DNA of 64,000 nt, from positions 248,001 to 312,000 of the forward strand of contig NZ_CP032697.1 in the NCBI RefSeq assembly GCF_003627755.1. The letters run 5' to 3'. The position numbers and the translations under genes are program-made. Of this stretch, positions 46,253 to 56,057 are shown one piece after another. This DNA is from Rhizobium jaguaris (lineage in GTDB: Bacteria > Pseudomonadota > Alphaproteobacteria > Rhizobiales > Rhizobiaceae). The notes beneath the pieces are model-generated. The model was not told where the DNA came from. It ran no database searches and worked only from the letters and a program-made list of their open reading frames with translations. How positions within the stretch are numbered: the stretch's first letter is position 1; every line of letters starts with the position of its first letter.

Positions 46253-46736
46253 GATTTCCTCGCCTCACTGCCTAACACAAGGGCCCTCCGCATGTTCCGT
46301 CATCAAATCGTCATAAACAATAGCGCCTCGCTTCTCATGCCGGCAAGTCTTCAGATTGCATTGGCTGCAATCGTCAGACCGGCACGGCGGTCGGATCGAT
46401 CAGTGCAGCAATGCGCTGCAAGTGCAAGCTGCGAAAATCGGCCAGTCAGTAAGATCCAAGGCGAATTGGCCGTGCTCGCACCGAGACTCCTTCCGACGAA
46501 AAAAGCTCTGCTCACGTCGTCAGCACAAAGCATGCGTTGAAATTCTGACGAACCCGCAAGCCTCGTTGCCTGGAGCCTTCCGCACGGTTCGCACTTCATT
46601 CTGCGGTATTCGCTTAAGCGCGTTGATCAGGACTAAAGTACGCAACCATCTGTCTGACCCGATGGTGCGGGCGTTACTTTTTAGATGCTAGCCCTAAGTT
46701 ACATATTCATCGATCTGCGCATAGCGGAGGCGCGTC
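46253..46736. other. intergenic region without a gene
   Basis: A 484-base gap between the CYTH/CHAD gene and a rightward membrane protein gene. A short inverted repeat GATTGCA/TGCAATC (46354-46372, loop TTGGC) is present, and the region presumably holds both promoters. No frame with family resemblance was found. Confidence 0.45.
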
Positions 46737-47129
46737 TTGGAACGATCGCTCTTTCTTGCCAGGCTCCTGGGGCCGACATTCGTCGCGGTGGCGCTCGGGA
46801 TGCTGCTCAATCTCGGCATGTACGAGACGATAATCGCGGAGGGGCTGCATTCCGGAATCCTGTTCTATCTGTCCGGTTTGCTGTCGTTGCTCGCTGGCCT
46901 GTCAATCGTCAACCTGCACAACAGGTGGCAGGTGGATTGGCGCGTGGTCATCACGGTGCTGGGCTGGCTGATGACAATCGGTGGCACCTTCCGGATCGTC
47001 CTGCCGCAGGTTGCGATTGCAGTAGGTTCGACCATCTATGGCGGTCGCGCCTCTATTGTCGTGGCCGCACTGACAACCGGGGCGCTGGGCGCGTTCCTCA
47101 GCTTCAAGGGTTACGTGCAGCGTTCCTAA
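46737..47129 (+). CDS. small multi-span membrane protein
   Basis: A 130-residue protein with four predicted spans: LLGPTFVAVALGMLLNLGMY, ILFYLSGLLSLLAGLSIVNL, VVITVLGWLMTIGGTFRIVL and a weaker one around ASIVVAALTTGALGAF. It starts with TTG at 46737, six bases after a GGAGG. The signature TxxGTFRIVLP resembles small uncharacterised inner-membrane proteins of proteobacteria. Function unknown. It stands alone. Confidence 0.7.
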   Translation: MERSLFLARLLGPTFVAVALGMLLNLGMYETIIAEGLHSGILFYLSGLLSLLAGLSIVNLHNRWQVDWRVVITVLGWLMTIGGTFRIVLPQVAIAVGSTIYGGRASIVVAALTTGALGAFLSFKGYVQRS

Positions 47130-48159
47130 GCCACGAAATTTGGAGGCTGTTCCCCACCACTGGTGGGTTCGGCCACTACTAAGAATCGGTGGATGTAGGT
47201 GCAGAAGCTAACAAAAACGCACGTCGCCATCCAATTTGTCGTGAGCGTTCTCTTCGTGCTTCAAGTCGTATTGTCCACAACCATCTCGCTCGGCTGGCTT
47301 TCTTGAGCCAGCTCGGAAAATATTGGTGCGCGGACAGCGTTGCTCTGACTCACTCCCGTCGTCTGCCCGACGCAGCAGCGAAAGATCTGGAGCCCGCTGA
47401 CGGATCGTCTTTTTTCGCCAGCTTCTCCGATCGGCCGTGCCAGCGCGGAATAATCAAATATCGGTGCCGGCGACGCGTTCCCGCCGATCATCTCACCGGC
47501 ATTCGGGCTCCATCAGCGCTTCCCCTCCCCTACCTCGCGTGAAGCGGTAAGGTCAAAAACAAAGGCCGATTTTTTCGCTTACCGCTTCAATTGAAATCGG
47601 TAACTAAAAGCCACATTAACCATATGAATTAACGCCATACTTTCCTTTATCGGAAGCAAATGTCCCTCTAGCTTCCTTCACTCACGGTCGATGTGGGAGC
47701 AACACATCACCTTCCGATAGGTTGCAGGTATCGATAGTGTCGCGTCTGGAGGCAGAAAATTGCCGATGTCAGTCATCGAGGATCGGCGAAAAAGCCGCAA
47801 ATCCGGGCCTTTTGCGGCCTTTTCATTTTGGATCGGTGGAAAATTCTGCCTGATTGAGCGGAAATAAGCGCGCCGAACCGGTCGAGTTCCTCCCCTCCCC
47901 TTCCACCTTTCGGCGTCAGAACCTGACCAAAAAGCCAGAGCCGGAGCCGACCCCTTCCAAAATAGCCGATTTCCCTGCGTTTCCGCCATGGATGCCCACT
48001 GACGTGCTTTCTGGGTCGCTATGGATCTGCGCCCATCTCACGTCAGAAAACGCTCCGTATCGCCTCCCATTTCTATCATAAAACACGCTTGCAAACCTTC
48101 CTTTTCTCACGCATTCATTATCTGTACAAAACACCTCAAATGGATCGCCGGAAAGCCGG
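47130..48159. other. long intergenic region with a repeated element
   Basis: About 1 kb with no frame I can support; frames at 47189-47542 and 47916-48209 have no ribosome site or family resemblance. It holds the 76-base element listed at 47537-47612. A CCTCCCCTTCC-rich stretch and an AT-rich run precede the serine recombinase gene. Confidence 0.5.
47537..47612. repeat. 76-base structured element, copy 1
   Basis: Begins GCGTGAAGCGGTAAGG and ends GGTAACTAAAAGCC. An 11-bp perfect inverted repeat (GAAGCGGTAAG at 47541-47551, CTTACCGCTTC at 47578-47588) closes the first part, and TTCAATTGAA (47586-47595) is a palindrome. The equally long copy 2 is at 56255-56330. Function unknown. Confidence 0.6.
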
Positions 48160-49077
48160 ATGGCAAAAAGACAAACAGTTAACGTCCCCCAACCCCCGAA
48201 GCGGCTCATTGGCTATGCTCGCGTCTCTACTGACGACCAGGTCCACGACGCCCAGATGGACGAACTCCGCGCCGCCGGCTGCGATCGGATCTTCCAGGAA
48301 CACGGTTCCGGGGCATCGCGTGCTCGGCCGGTCTTGACGCGGCTGCTTGGAGATTTCGGCGCGGGAGACGTTCTGGTCGTCGTCCGGCTGGATCGCCTCG
48401 CCCGTTCGGTCAGCCATCTGTTGCAAGTGATAGAGGATCTTGAAGAGCGCGGCGTCCATTTCCGATCGATCCGCGATCCGATCGACACGTCGACGCCACA
48501 GGGCATGTTCTCCCTGCAGGTCCTCGGAGCCGTTGCACAGCTCGAGCGCGCGCTGATCGCCGAACGAACCAAAGCCGGTATCAAGGCGGCAAAGGCGCGC
48601 GGCAAGCTGCCGGGGAATCCCGGGCTGCGAGAGCGGCGGCCAGATGCGATCAAGGCGGTGTCGAAGGCGCGAGACAAACTCTATCTCGACGAGCTGATCT
48701 CGTCCGCCCAAACCTGGCTGCCGATGGTGCGGCAACTCCGGCCTCAGCACAGCTGGGACAATGTCGTCCGGATCCTCAATCGCCGTGGCCATGACTGGAC
48801 GGTCGAGCGGCTACGGCGCGCGGTGCATCGCATGGTTCGTGAGAAACTCGCGGAGCCAGAGCTGCTGGCTCGCTCGCCGCGCCGCGCACCCGAAGATCAC
48901 TTGATGAAGCTCGTCGCGGCCATTGCCATTGCCGATCCCGATCTGTCGCTGCGCGACATTGCCGCTCAACTGGACCAGATGGGAGAACGGCCTGCGCGCG
49001 GCGGCAACAAGTGGCAACCCTCCTCCGTCCGGGATCTGCTGGACGAAGCCCACCGATTTGGCCTCATCCGCCGCTGA
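48160..49077 (+). CDS. serine recombinase, resolvase/invertase family
   Basis: A 305-residue site-specific recombinase. The catalytic domain begins LIGYARVSTDDQVHDAQMDE with nucleophile Ser23, then VVRLDRLARSVSHLLQ and FSLQVLGAVAQLERALIAER for the long helix. The C-terminal part is longer than in a simple resolvase and contains NVVRILNRRGHDWTVERLRRAVHRM and a final PSSVRDLLDEAH, likely two DNA-binding helical units. It could resolve plasmid multimers or belong to a lost transposon; the Mu/TniA-like transposase remnant lies just downstream on the other strand. It appears intact. Confidence 0.9.
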   Translation: MAKRQTVNVPQPPKRLIGYARVSTDDQVHDAQMDELRAAGCDRIFQEHGSGASRARPVLTRLLGDFGAGDVLVVVRLDRLARSVSHLLQVIEDLEERGVHFRSIRDPIDTSTPQGMFSLQVLGAVAQLERALIAERTKAGIKAAKARGKLPGNPGLRERRPDAIKAVSKARDKLYLDELISSAQTWLPMVRQLRPQHSWDNVVRILNRRGHDWTVERLRRAVHRMVREKLAEPELLARSPRRAPEDHLMKLVAAIAIADPDLSLRDIAAQLDQMGERPARGGNKWQPSSVRDLLDEAHRFGLIRR

Positions 49078-49291
49078 GGGCATGGTTCATCAGGCGAGCG
49101 ATCACGCGGCTCTTTTTCCTGCCGCTGCCCGTCAGCATAGTCTTCCAGGCTTGGCTATTGAGAATCTGCAGCGCCAGGCGCCGGTAGTCGCTATCGGTCC
49201 GCAGTTTCAGCTCAGCGCTTACATCCTCGGCCGCGGCGGCGGGTTGTTCCGCCTGCTCGCCCCCCTTCCCGGAACGTCCTGAAGGCTTCAT
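49064..49291 (-). CDS. small unknown protein convergent with the recombinase
   Basis: A 75-residue frame (MKPSGRSGKGGEQAEQ to MNHALSGG). It has an Ala/Glu-rich start, then KLRTDSDYRRLALQILNSQA and a basic SGRKKSRVIARLMNH tail. Its end overlaps the end of the recombinase gene by 14 bases. No family recognised. It may be the remains of a gene of the transposase module beside it. Confidence 0.4.
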   Translation of the reverse strand: MKPSGRSGKGGEQAEQPAAAAEDVSAELKLRTDSDYRRLALQILNSQAWKTMLTGSGRKKSRVIARLMNHALSGG

Positions 49292-49786
49292 GCAGGAAGA
49301 CGATACAGCACGAGGCTCGACCAGGCCTGCGAGCTCAGCCATGGCTTCGATGGCGGCGGCCTCCCATACGGAAGCGAGATCCCGAGGTAGGCGATATAGG
49401 GCGATCCGTGCGGCTGTGCGGCCCAGAAAAAGCGGCAAGCGGCCGTCACCCCGTCGAGCTGCACTCCGTCAATCGCGCGACTGATGGCTGACATCGATTC
49501 CGGCATCCTGCTCCGTCGTGGTTGCTGTCGCCCTCTTTCCGAGATCAGCCAACTGTCCTTCGGCAAAACAAGATGCTGGATAGCCAAGGCCACGGACGTC
49601 GACGACGGGTTTTCCAGACTGAGATAGAACCCAGCCACCATCCGGCTCGCCACATCAATTGCCAGCGTCAGCCACGGTCGCTGAAGCGGTTGCCGGCTAC
49701 CCGAGCCTATTCGATAGTTCCTTCACCTTGTCCACCGTCAAGTAAGCCGATCTCAAAACTAAAATAGCCTCGCCATCATCGACCAT
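49290..49786 (-). pseudogene. Mu/TniA-type transposase (DDE integrase core) fragment
   Basis: Starts MVDDGEAILVLRSAYLTVDK, then VKELSNRLG and a stop at about 49714. It continues in another frame as RPWLTLAIDVASRMVAGFYL and SLENPSSTSVALAIQHLVLP, which are the first Asp (AID) and flanking helices of the Mu-type integrase core. Everything between the N-terminal piece and the core, and the rest of the protein, is lost or scrambled. It is a decayed TniA-like gene. Confidence 0.72.
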
Positions 49787-49793
49787 CGGCGGA

Positions 49794-50069
49794 TCAGTCG
49801 GCTGGTGTGTCTAGACGGATGACGTCCCCCCTCGCCCAGCCCTCGGCGAGACTCATTAAAAAGTCCATCTCCTTTTTCAGGGTGACGAACCGGACGACGT
49901 CGACTGCATGTTCGCTCTCGCTGCGAACGTGGTAGAATTCGCCGACGGGGATCCCCATGGCTTTTCGCCTACCCTCAAGCGCCGACTTCAGTCTCGTCAG
50001 CTCTTCCCTCAGTGCGAAATAGCGTCGCATGACGGCAATCAAACGCAAGTCGTTGTCGGCAGCATCCAT
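49794..50069 (-). CDS. small unknown protein, probably helical
   Basis: A 91-residue protein (MDAADNDLRLIAVMRRYFALRE). It has a helical start with REELTRLKSALEGRRKAM that may form a coiled coil, and the C-terminal FLMSLAEGWARGDVIRLD. AAGGTG precedes ATG 50069; a frame extension to 50129 has no support. It lies 7 bases before the TniA-like remnant on the same strand. No family recognised. Confidence 0.5.
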   Translation of the reverse strand: MDAADNDLRLIAVMRRYFALREELTRLKSALEGRRKAMGIPVGEFYHVRSESEHAVDVVRFVTLKKEMDFLMSLAEGWARGDVIRLDTPAD

Positions 50070-50320
50070 TGTGGCACCTTTCAGAACTGATGGCCCCGCT
50101 GAAGAAACAGATTCGCGCCGTATTGTCACGGACTACGAGATGCTCATTCGCCTCCGCTCTGAAACAGAAAAAGTGCGGCGCGGGAGGAGGTGCGCCGGGC
50201 TTTCCATGCTGATAGACAACTCGGAGGAGCAGCGCTGCCAACCCCACGCAACAGCTCGGGAGAATGAAAGCTGTTCCGATAATACCGGGGACATAGTGTT
50301 GCAGTGGATTTCTTGCGCAG

Positions 50321-51082
50321 TTAGTTCCCCTTTCCCCTCGGGGAGATCACGTAACTGCGGGCGAGGCTCGCAATTTCTTCTGCAGTGATTACACCCTGAT
50401 CTTTGCGCTGGGAGACAGTGTCGAAAAGCGCATGAATTACTTCTTCCAGATCTGGAATCGGGATTTCAGTGTTTCGGCAAATGAGGGTACGTGCACGTTT
50501 GCCTACCTCAACCTGGCGAACAAGAACTTCCATCTTATGCCCTTTCGGCGCCTGAAACTGCAAGACATCCTCTGGTAAGCTTGAAGCTTCGCTCTCAAAC
50601 ATCGGACGAAGCCGATGTGAGCGATCCGGGTTGTTCTTGAACCACGCGGCGTCGTCCTTCTTCCAGGCTGTATCCTCTAAAAAGAGGGCTCGAGCTTCGC
50701 CTTTAAGGCCGGCTTGCTTCATCACCCGGCCGGAAATGCTGTCCAATTCGTCAAAATGATCGTGCATCACCTCAACGGCGCCCTCCATTTCAGACGACGA
50801 GAGCCTCTTAATGGATTTCCTGTCGGCGATGGGAATCTCGTGGATTTTGCGTATCACATAGACGCCGGAAGCCATGACATATTCGACTTTTTCTCGGCAA
50901 CAGTCGCCGGTCAAAACAGTGCGCCCGCCGGGAGTGAGACCGCCGTACGTCTTATTGTTGTGCTCGAAGGGCCTTCGACATAAGGTGCACGCCTCGCTGT
51001 CGCGATCAATCAATGTCCTGAATTCTTTTTCAAATCGGCGGCGATCGGCTCTGCGCATTTCTCGGCTTTCATACGTCACCAC
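50321..51082 (-). CDS. unknown protein with an N-terminal zinc-ribbon-like motif
   Basis: A 253-residue protein. Near the N-terminus lie paired cysteines CTLCRRPFEHNNKTYG and GDCCREK, which could bind zinc. The rest is charged and mostly helical, with SGRVMKQAGLKGEARALFLEDTAWKKDDAAW and VLVRQVEVGKRARTLICRN. The start is uncertain: GTG 51082 or ATG 51058 (MRRADRRRFEKEF). The gene stands alone among broken mobile elements. I do not recognise the family; hypothetical rhizobial plasmid protein is the best label. Confidence 0.6.
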   Translation of the reverse strand: MVTYESREMRRADRRRFEKEFRTLIDRDSEACTLCRRPFEHNNKTYGGLTPGGRTVLTGDCCREKVEYVMASGVYVIRKIHEIPIADRKSIKRLSSSEMEGAVEVMHDHFDELDSISGRVMKQAGLKGEARALFLEDTAWKKDDAAWFKNNPDRSHRLRPMFESEASSLPEDVLQFQAPKGHKMEVLVRQVEVGKRARTLICRNTEIPIPDLEEVIHALFDTVSQRKDQGVITAEEIASLARSYVISPRGKGN

Positions 51083-51649
51083 GACTGATGGGCCGGTTTA
51101 TCTGCTCGTAGCTCTCGTACGTCTCGAGCAAACCTTACCTCCATGTCAATGACAGCGTCGCCCGCGTGCTTCGCCCGTGCTTGCCGACAAGGCGAACAAT
51201 GAAACGGCATGATCACTGGCACCGCCGGCAGCGGTGAACCCTGTCAATTATCGAAGCAAGTTGCGTGCCGTTGATCGCGGGACCACTTGTCCCCACCGGT
51301 TACGTGCCTTCGGCAACTATTTTGGTCCGGTTTCCGGTATAGTTGTTCTGCTTCGGACACAAAGAGGCTGGCGGCTTGACACGCGCCGGAAAACGAATGC
51401 AGACGCAGCGATCCAGTCCGAACTCAAACGCTCGCCCAAACATGAACCGGCTAGCCGGATGAAATGCCTGCCATCATACACTTGAGCGATCTGGATGATG
51501 ACCTCCAGAGTTCAGATCCATTTGAGGTGCACCGCACGTGTATGCATCCGTTTTGTCAATGTGCTCTATTCAAACAATCAATTACCTCGGTTGGCCGATA
51601 AGGCATATGAACGAGACTAGTGGGGCTGTCTCATTAAGGAGGATTGGCG
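51083..51649. other. intergenic region without a supported gene
   Basis: A 567-base stretch. A frame at 51234-51485 reads as non-protein. The 3' end has the AAGGAGG ribosome site of the RTX gene. No clear repeat or hairpin is seen. Confidence 0.4.
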
Positions 51650-52468
51650 ATGGAAAAAACAATTCTGGGTGGCCCTGGTAGCAACAGTCTCTTTGGCAGC
51701 AATGGTGACGATATAATAGTCGATCCCACGGGAAATGACTGGATCGACGGTGGTCCCGGCAGCGACTCCATCTCGGCCGGCGAGGGCAACGACCGAGTCT
51801 TCGGTGGTGTGGGCAATGACCACGTCTTTGGCGACGAGGGCAATGACTACCTCTACGGCGACCTTGGCCGCGGCAACCCGCGTATCCCCGCACCGGCCAT
51901 CCTCGGTGCGGACAACGACAAGCTCTACGGCGGCCCCGGCGACGACTCCCTCTTCGCTGGCGACGGCAGGGACTCTTTGACCGGAGGTGCCGGCCACGAC
52001 ACCTTTGTGTTCCAGTTCCACGACCCGTTCCCCGGGATTGATCAAAACTACGGGCCAACCGCGGAGGACCACACCAGCATTGTGGATTTTGACCCAGCGC
52101 AGGATACTTTCACCTTCGACGCGGTGGGCCTTGGCAGCGATGGTCTTGCGGCGAATTTCGTCAATCATGCGGGCCGCGGCCATCAGGTGGACACGTTCTA
52201 TAGTGGCCCCGCCCACGGCGCGCAGGGCGAGCACGTCGTCGTGATCACCGATCACGCTTTTGCCGATGGTTCAGCCGCAGCCAGGGATATCTCCGGCGAG
52301 GCTGCAGGCGATATCGTTGCCTATTTTAATTACAACACCATGACGGCGGATCTGGGTTATGTTACCTCCGACAATCAGGTGGATGACTTCGCGCATTTGG
52401 CTAATGTGCAGAGTTTGCTCCACTTGGCCGGCCTGGGTCTGACCGCGTCCGATTTCATGTTCTGCTAA
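51650..52468 (+). CDS. RTX (hemolysin-type calcium-binding) repeat protein
   Basis: A 272-residue protein. Residues about 5-115 are nonapeptide GGxGxDxUx repeats: GGPGSNSLFGSNGDDIIV, GGPGSDSISAGEGNDRVFG, GVGNDHVFGDEGNDYLYG, then GGPGDDSLFAGDGRDSLTG and GAGHDTFVFQFHD. These fold as a calcium-bound beta-roll. The C-terminal half (SIVDFDPAQDTFTFDAVGL) resembles the cap domain of secreted RTX proteins of rhizobia. No N-terminal signal is expected, as type I export uses the C-terminus. The start is firm: AAGGAGG at 51636-51642. No exporter genes lie nearby. Confidence 0.9.
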   Translation: MEKTILGGPGSNSLFGSNGDDIIVDPTGNDWIDGGPGSDSISAGEGNDRVFGGVGNDHVFGDEGNDYLYGDLGRGNPRIPAPAILGADNDKLYGGPGDDSLFAGDGRDSLTGGAGHDTFVFQFHDPFPGIDQNYGPTAEDHTSIVDFDPAQDTFTFDAVGLGSDGLAANFVNHAGRGHQVDTFYSGPAHGAQGEHVVVITDHAFADGSAAARDISGEAAGDIVAYFNYNTMTADLGYVTSDNQVDDFAHLANVQSLLHLAGLGLTASDFMFC

Positions 52469-52556
52469 TCCGGAAAATCGTGGGGAACCGCGCACGCCGG
52501 CTCAAGCGCAGTCCGGAAAAACCGCGGCCGCAAAAGAGCACTGATACGACGACGCG

Positions 52557-52769
52557 CTAGGCATCGAGACTGTCGGCCGACATTTTGCCGGACCGGCGGT
52601 CCTTTACCAACTCGTAGGTGATCTTCTGGCCATCGGTCAAACCGCGCAGGCCGGCGCGCTCGACCGCCGAGATATGAACGAACGCATCCGCACTGCCGTC
52701 ATCCAGCTGAATGAAGCCAAACCCCTTGGTCCCGTTGAACCATTTTGGCTCCTGAACATCTGTGGACAC
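52557..52769 (-). CDS. cold-shock domain protein
   Basis: A 70-residue CspA-type RNA chaperone. RNP1 (KGFGFIQ) and RNP2 (DAFVHIS) are intact, as is the AVERAGLRGL and QKITYELVKDRRSGKMSADSL pattern of alphaproteobacterial Csp proteins. The usual ATG-TGTVKWFN start is missing: the frame reads STDVQEPKWFNG from a GTG at 52769, while an ATG near 52756 is out of frame. So either GTG is used, or the N-terminus was shifted by a small indel. Confidence 0.82.
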   Translation of the reverse strand: MSTDVQEPKWFNGTKGFGFIQLDDGSADAFVHISAVERAGLRGLTDGQKITYELVKDRRSGKMSADSLDA

Positions 52770-52819
52770 CCCCTTAAGTGCAAGAGGATTTTTAAGGCAA
52801 GGTACTTTGCGCATAGTCG

Positions 52820-53134
52820 GTGCTGACATCCGCCAGGATCGACAGCGGACCGTTCTTCCGGCGCATCGATCAGTGGGGCAATATCGATCGGCGGGCACTC
52901 ACACCGCAATCGGTCAATTTGATCCTCAAGACCCGTTGCAAGCAGGCCGGCCTGGATCCGGAGGCGTTTTCGGCACATGGGTTACGCTCCGGCAATCTGA
53001 GCGAGGCCGCCAACCGCGGCAATCCCTTACCCGAAGCGATGCAGCAATCGCTGCACAAGTCGGTAACGCAGGCAGTGAGCTACTATAACAATGCCGAGCG
53101 GAAGAATGGCCGGGCGGCACGGTTGGTTATTTGA
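52820..53134 (+). pseudogene. tyrosine recombinase, C-terminal fragment
   Basis: About 100 codons with ALTPQSVNLILKTRCKQAGL, then FSAHGLRSGNLSEAANRG, PLPEAMQQSLHKSVTQAVSYY and NNAERKNGRAARL. This is the XerD/integrase catalytic core: Arg (HGLRSG), His (QSLHKS) and the Tyr nucleophile (SYYN). The N-terminal half with the first Arg is absent. It is a relic of an integrated element. Confidence 0.85.
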
Positions 53135-53269
53135 TGGAACGACGAGTCGCGAAGGAGGAGTAAAACTTCGTCTATGAACTCGAACTTGCTTCGGGAGCCT
53201 GGCGACATCTAGTCGGTGTGATGACGATCAAACCAATTCGCTTTACTACGATTGACAACGAGCTTGGGC

Positions 53270-53638
53270 TTATCCCGCCAGCATACGTGCGAGCATATTT
53301 CTGATGTGGTGCTGCGCGCCGTAGAAAATTGCCGCGACAATGATTGTGCGACTATGTTCCACCGGTAGAAACCAAATAGCCGCCTTGTCCCGCCGAAGAA
53401 ACCGGATCCCGGGATGAATATCGGGCCGCAGAGTCCCGATATAAGGCGTATCGACGAGTCGATCGATTTCGACACGCAATTTGTGGATCCGTTCAGCGGT
53501 ACGCTCCACGGCCTCGTCAGGCGAGTCCCCGAATTCTACATAGGCGTCGAACAGGTGATCGAAGATCAACTCGAAATCGCGTTCGGCAGCCTCAGAATAT
53601 TCAAGAGTCCACACGAACAACCCGTCGCTTCCGCTCAA
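53270..53638 (-). CDS. parE: ParE/RelE-superfamily toxin
   Basis: A toxin of up to 122 residues: WTLEYSEAAERDFELIFDHL opens the RelE/ParE fold, then TPYIGTLRPDIHPGIRFLRR and the core strand IWFLPVEHSRTIIVAAIFYG. It follows and overlaps the antitoxin gene. Two starts fit: 53638 (38-base overlap) or GTG 53614 (14-base overlap). ParE toxins block DNA gyrase; RelE types cut mRNA. I favour ParE from the family wording, but the target is not shown. The pair would act in plasmid maintenance. Confidence 0.85.
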   Translation of the reverse strand: MSGSDGLFVWTLEYSEAAERDFELIFDHLFDAYVEFGDSPDEAVERTAERIHKLRVEIDRLVDTPYIGTLRPDIHPGIRFLRRDKAAIWFLPVEHSRTIIVAAIFYGAQHHIRNMLARMLAG

Positions 53639-53876
53639 TCATTGCCGCGACGCGGCTTTCCATTTCCGTCGCAGAAATCATCGGTCCGTTCAATCGCCGC
53701 TGGACCAATTCGCGAAGCGCTGCCGTTTCGACGGTCTCAGTTTCCGTCTTTTGGCGAAGCAGTTCTAGGCCCTGCTGCAGAACCGAACTCATGCTGGAAT
53801 ACCGGCCGCTCTCCACCAGCGAACGGGCAAACGCATCCTGCTGGTCAGTCAGCGAGATCGACGATTTGACACTCAT
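53601..53876 (-). CDS. parD: ParD-like ribbon-helix-helix antitoxin
   Basis: A 91-residue antitoxin: VKSSISLTDQQDAFARSLVE and SGRYSSMSSVLQQGLELLRQ form the RHH DNA-binding part, followed by an acidic-basic helical tail (AALRELVQRRL, MESRVAAMIERKRR) that wraps the toxin. It is first in the two-gene operon. An 11-base inverted repeat in the promoter (53904-53914) is a fitting autoregulatory operator. Confidence 0.87.
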   Translation of the reverse strand: MSVKSSISLTDQQDAFARSLVESGRYSSMSSVLQQGLELLRQKTETETVETAALRELVQRRLNGPMISATEMESRVAAMIERKRRVVRVDS

Positions 53877-53903
53877 CGGTTTAACTCCTTTGAGTCTAGT
53901 TTG

Positions 53904-53914
53904 CTACTCAGTAG
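53904..53914. promoter_or_regulatory. antitoxin promoter operator
   Basis: CTACT-C-AGTAG is a perfect inverted repeat 28 bases before the antitoxin ATG, inside an AT-rich promoter-like stretch. It is a candidate autoregulation site for the toxin-antitoxin pair. Confidence 0.5.
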
Positions 53915-54140
53915 TACATTTGTCAATCTGACGAGATGTCCATCAGGGCGACAAAGTCAACGAGTTCGGTGCAGAAGCAGCTCGGCCATGCGAGCGCCAA
54001 AGGACCCCCAAATATCAGTGCCGTCACGACCGTTTCCGGGTCAGTCTCACCAAGTATTAGGCATCCGAGATGCCTAGCCACCAAGTGTTGCGGCAAACCA
54101 CTGTAGTCTATGCCAGGCATCCTCGAGCTTGAAGAATGCG

Positions 54141-56057
54141 TTATACGATCAAGCCGCCGCTGCCTCGGCACCCATCCGTTGCGATGCAGTCGCGATCGTT
54201 TGTCTTGGCATCATAGAGCGCGTGGTCCGCAGCCTCCACCAACTCAACTGGGTTTGTGAACGTCGATGTATCGGACATACTCACCACGCCAATGCTAGCC
54301 GTCACGATCGATTTGTTGCTTGCTCTGTGTGGTATTGCAAGCAGGTGCAAAGTGGAGCGTAGAGCTTCGGCCAGGCGCATTGCGCCGTCCCTGTCTGTCC
54401 CAGGCAGGACAATCGCAAACTCCTCACCTCCAAAGCGCGCTGCAAGATCGGACGGTCGCACCAACACGGAACGAAGAGCGTCGCCGATCGCCTTGAGGCA
54501 CTTGTCTCCCTCGAGGTGGCCGTAAGTGTCGTTGTAGGTCTTGAAATGATCGATATCCAGGAGCAGCAGACTAAGGGGCGAACGACTGCGGCGCGCTAGA
54601 GCAAACTCTTTCAACATCACATCATCGAACACTCTTCGATTTGCGAGGCCGGTCAGTGAATCAATGTAAGCGAGCCCTCGCATTTCGTGAGCAACTTGCT
54701 TCAGCTGTTCCTCGGAATGCTTCATCGACGTGATATCCGAAACCACCACCAGAGCCGATCCATCAGACGCCAAACGCGTGCGCAGACTCAGCCACCGCCC
54801 ATCAAACAGAGGAATTTCGGTATCTCGCGTCAGGAACAGCTGCGCGGCAGACGCCTGGATCCAATCTTCGCTAACGTCCGGACTGACATCGATCCTTTCC
54901 GCATTCCGAACCACGGCCCTCACGATATCGGAGATGTGGGCGCCCGGCTGTCTGGCATAGGCCGAACGGGGGAAAGCTGCACGATACTGATCGTTGCAGA
55001 AAACCAGCCTGCCATCTCGGCCGAACATTGCAAGCCCGTCCGACATTTCCGCCATCGCTTGGGAAAGCACATCCTTGCTATCGAGTGCTTCCTGCACCAG
55101 CCGCTTCTTCTCGATGATGTCGCGGGTGACGCCCGCAAGCCCAATCAGATCGCCATGGCGATTTCGCAGCGGGACCTTTGTGGTCAGGAACCAGCGCTCC
55201 CGGCCGCTCTCAACGACAAAGGGTTCTTCGAAATCCACCATTGGTTCGCCGGTCGCCATAATCTGTTGCTCGCGATCGAAAAGCGCCTGGGCCAGTTCGC
55301 GAGGATAGAGATCGAAGTCGGTCAGACCCACCATCTCAGACGATTTCGTCCGACCGTGATTTCGAGCGACATTCAGATTGGCAACGAGGAAGCGGCTGTT
55401 TCGGTCTTTCACATAGTGGAGATCCGGCGCCTGCGTCAGGGCGGCCCGCAAGATATCCCGTTCTGCGGTGAAGGCATGGAAGTAAGTGATAACAGAAGCC
55501 GCTGCCAAGGTCGCAACAAACCCGATCGCCGCAAAGCCAAGCAACGGAATCGAGGATTCATCATGTCGATATGCCAGGCCGATCGCCAAAGAAACCATAG
55601 CCACAGTTAGCGCAGTGACCACAATTCTCTTGAGGTCCATCGGTTGTCGGCGGGATGCAAAATGGACCGACAGCCCCAGGAGCGACACCGCAACGATCGA
55701 GATGGAGCCTGGCTCAAGGCCGGCGCCGCCCATCTAGGTTCGATAGGCCAGTGTCAGAGCGGCGGTGACAAGGATAGCCAGTGGGCCACCATAGACCGCG
55801 GACACCGCGAGCAAGGTCGAACGCAGATCGAGATAGTAGCCCGTATCGATCTCTACCGACAGCAGCATCGAAAGAAGTGCTCCCAGTCCCATCATCAAGC
55901 CAAAGCCGAATTTGGCCTGCACCGCCGAGAGGCGATAGAACCTGTAATGGAGATGCATCCAAATCGAGATGAGGAGCGAAACGGCAGTCACATTGCCGAT
56001 CAGAACTTGCCAAGCCACTATTGTTTTCCACAAAATTTCGAATAGCTTAGCTTGCAT
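54141..56057 (-). pseudogene. membrane diguanylate cyclase (PAS-GGDEF) with an in-frame TAG
   Basis: The frame runs from MQAKLFEILWKTIVAW (56057) to the stop at 54141. It is split by a TAG at 55734-55736, directly followed in the same frame by ATG GGC GGC (55733). The membrane part (VLIGNVTAVSLLISIWMH, AVSAVYGGPLAILVTAAL, then GSISIVAVSLLGLSV) matches the 5TMR-LYT type sensor and spans the stop. Then come two PAS-like segments (HYVKDRNSRFLVANLN; AMFGRDGRLVFCNDQYRAAF) and a GGDEF domain with DSLTGLANRRVFDD and RPSDLAARFGGEEF. The last has both active site GGEEF and the inhibitory RxxD site. It would make cyclic-di-GMP. Without readthrough only the 530-residue C-terminal part could be made, from ATG 55733. 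Confidence 0.85.

Noticed and set aside
53877..54140. Possible gene between the toxin-antitoxin pair and the diguanylate cyclase (leftward frame to 54171)
   Set aside because: Overlaps the end of the cyclase and has no start signal or family match.
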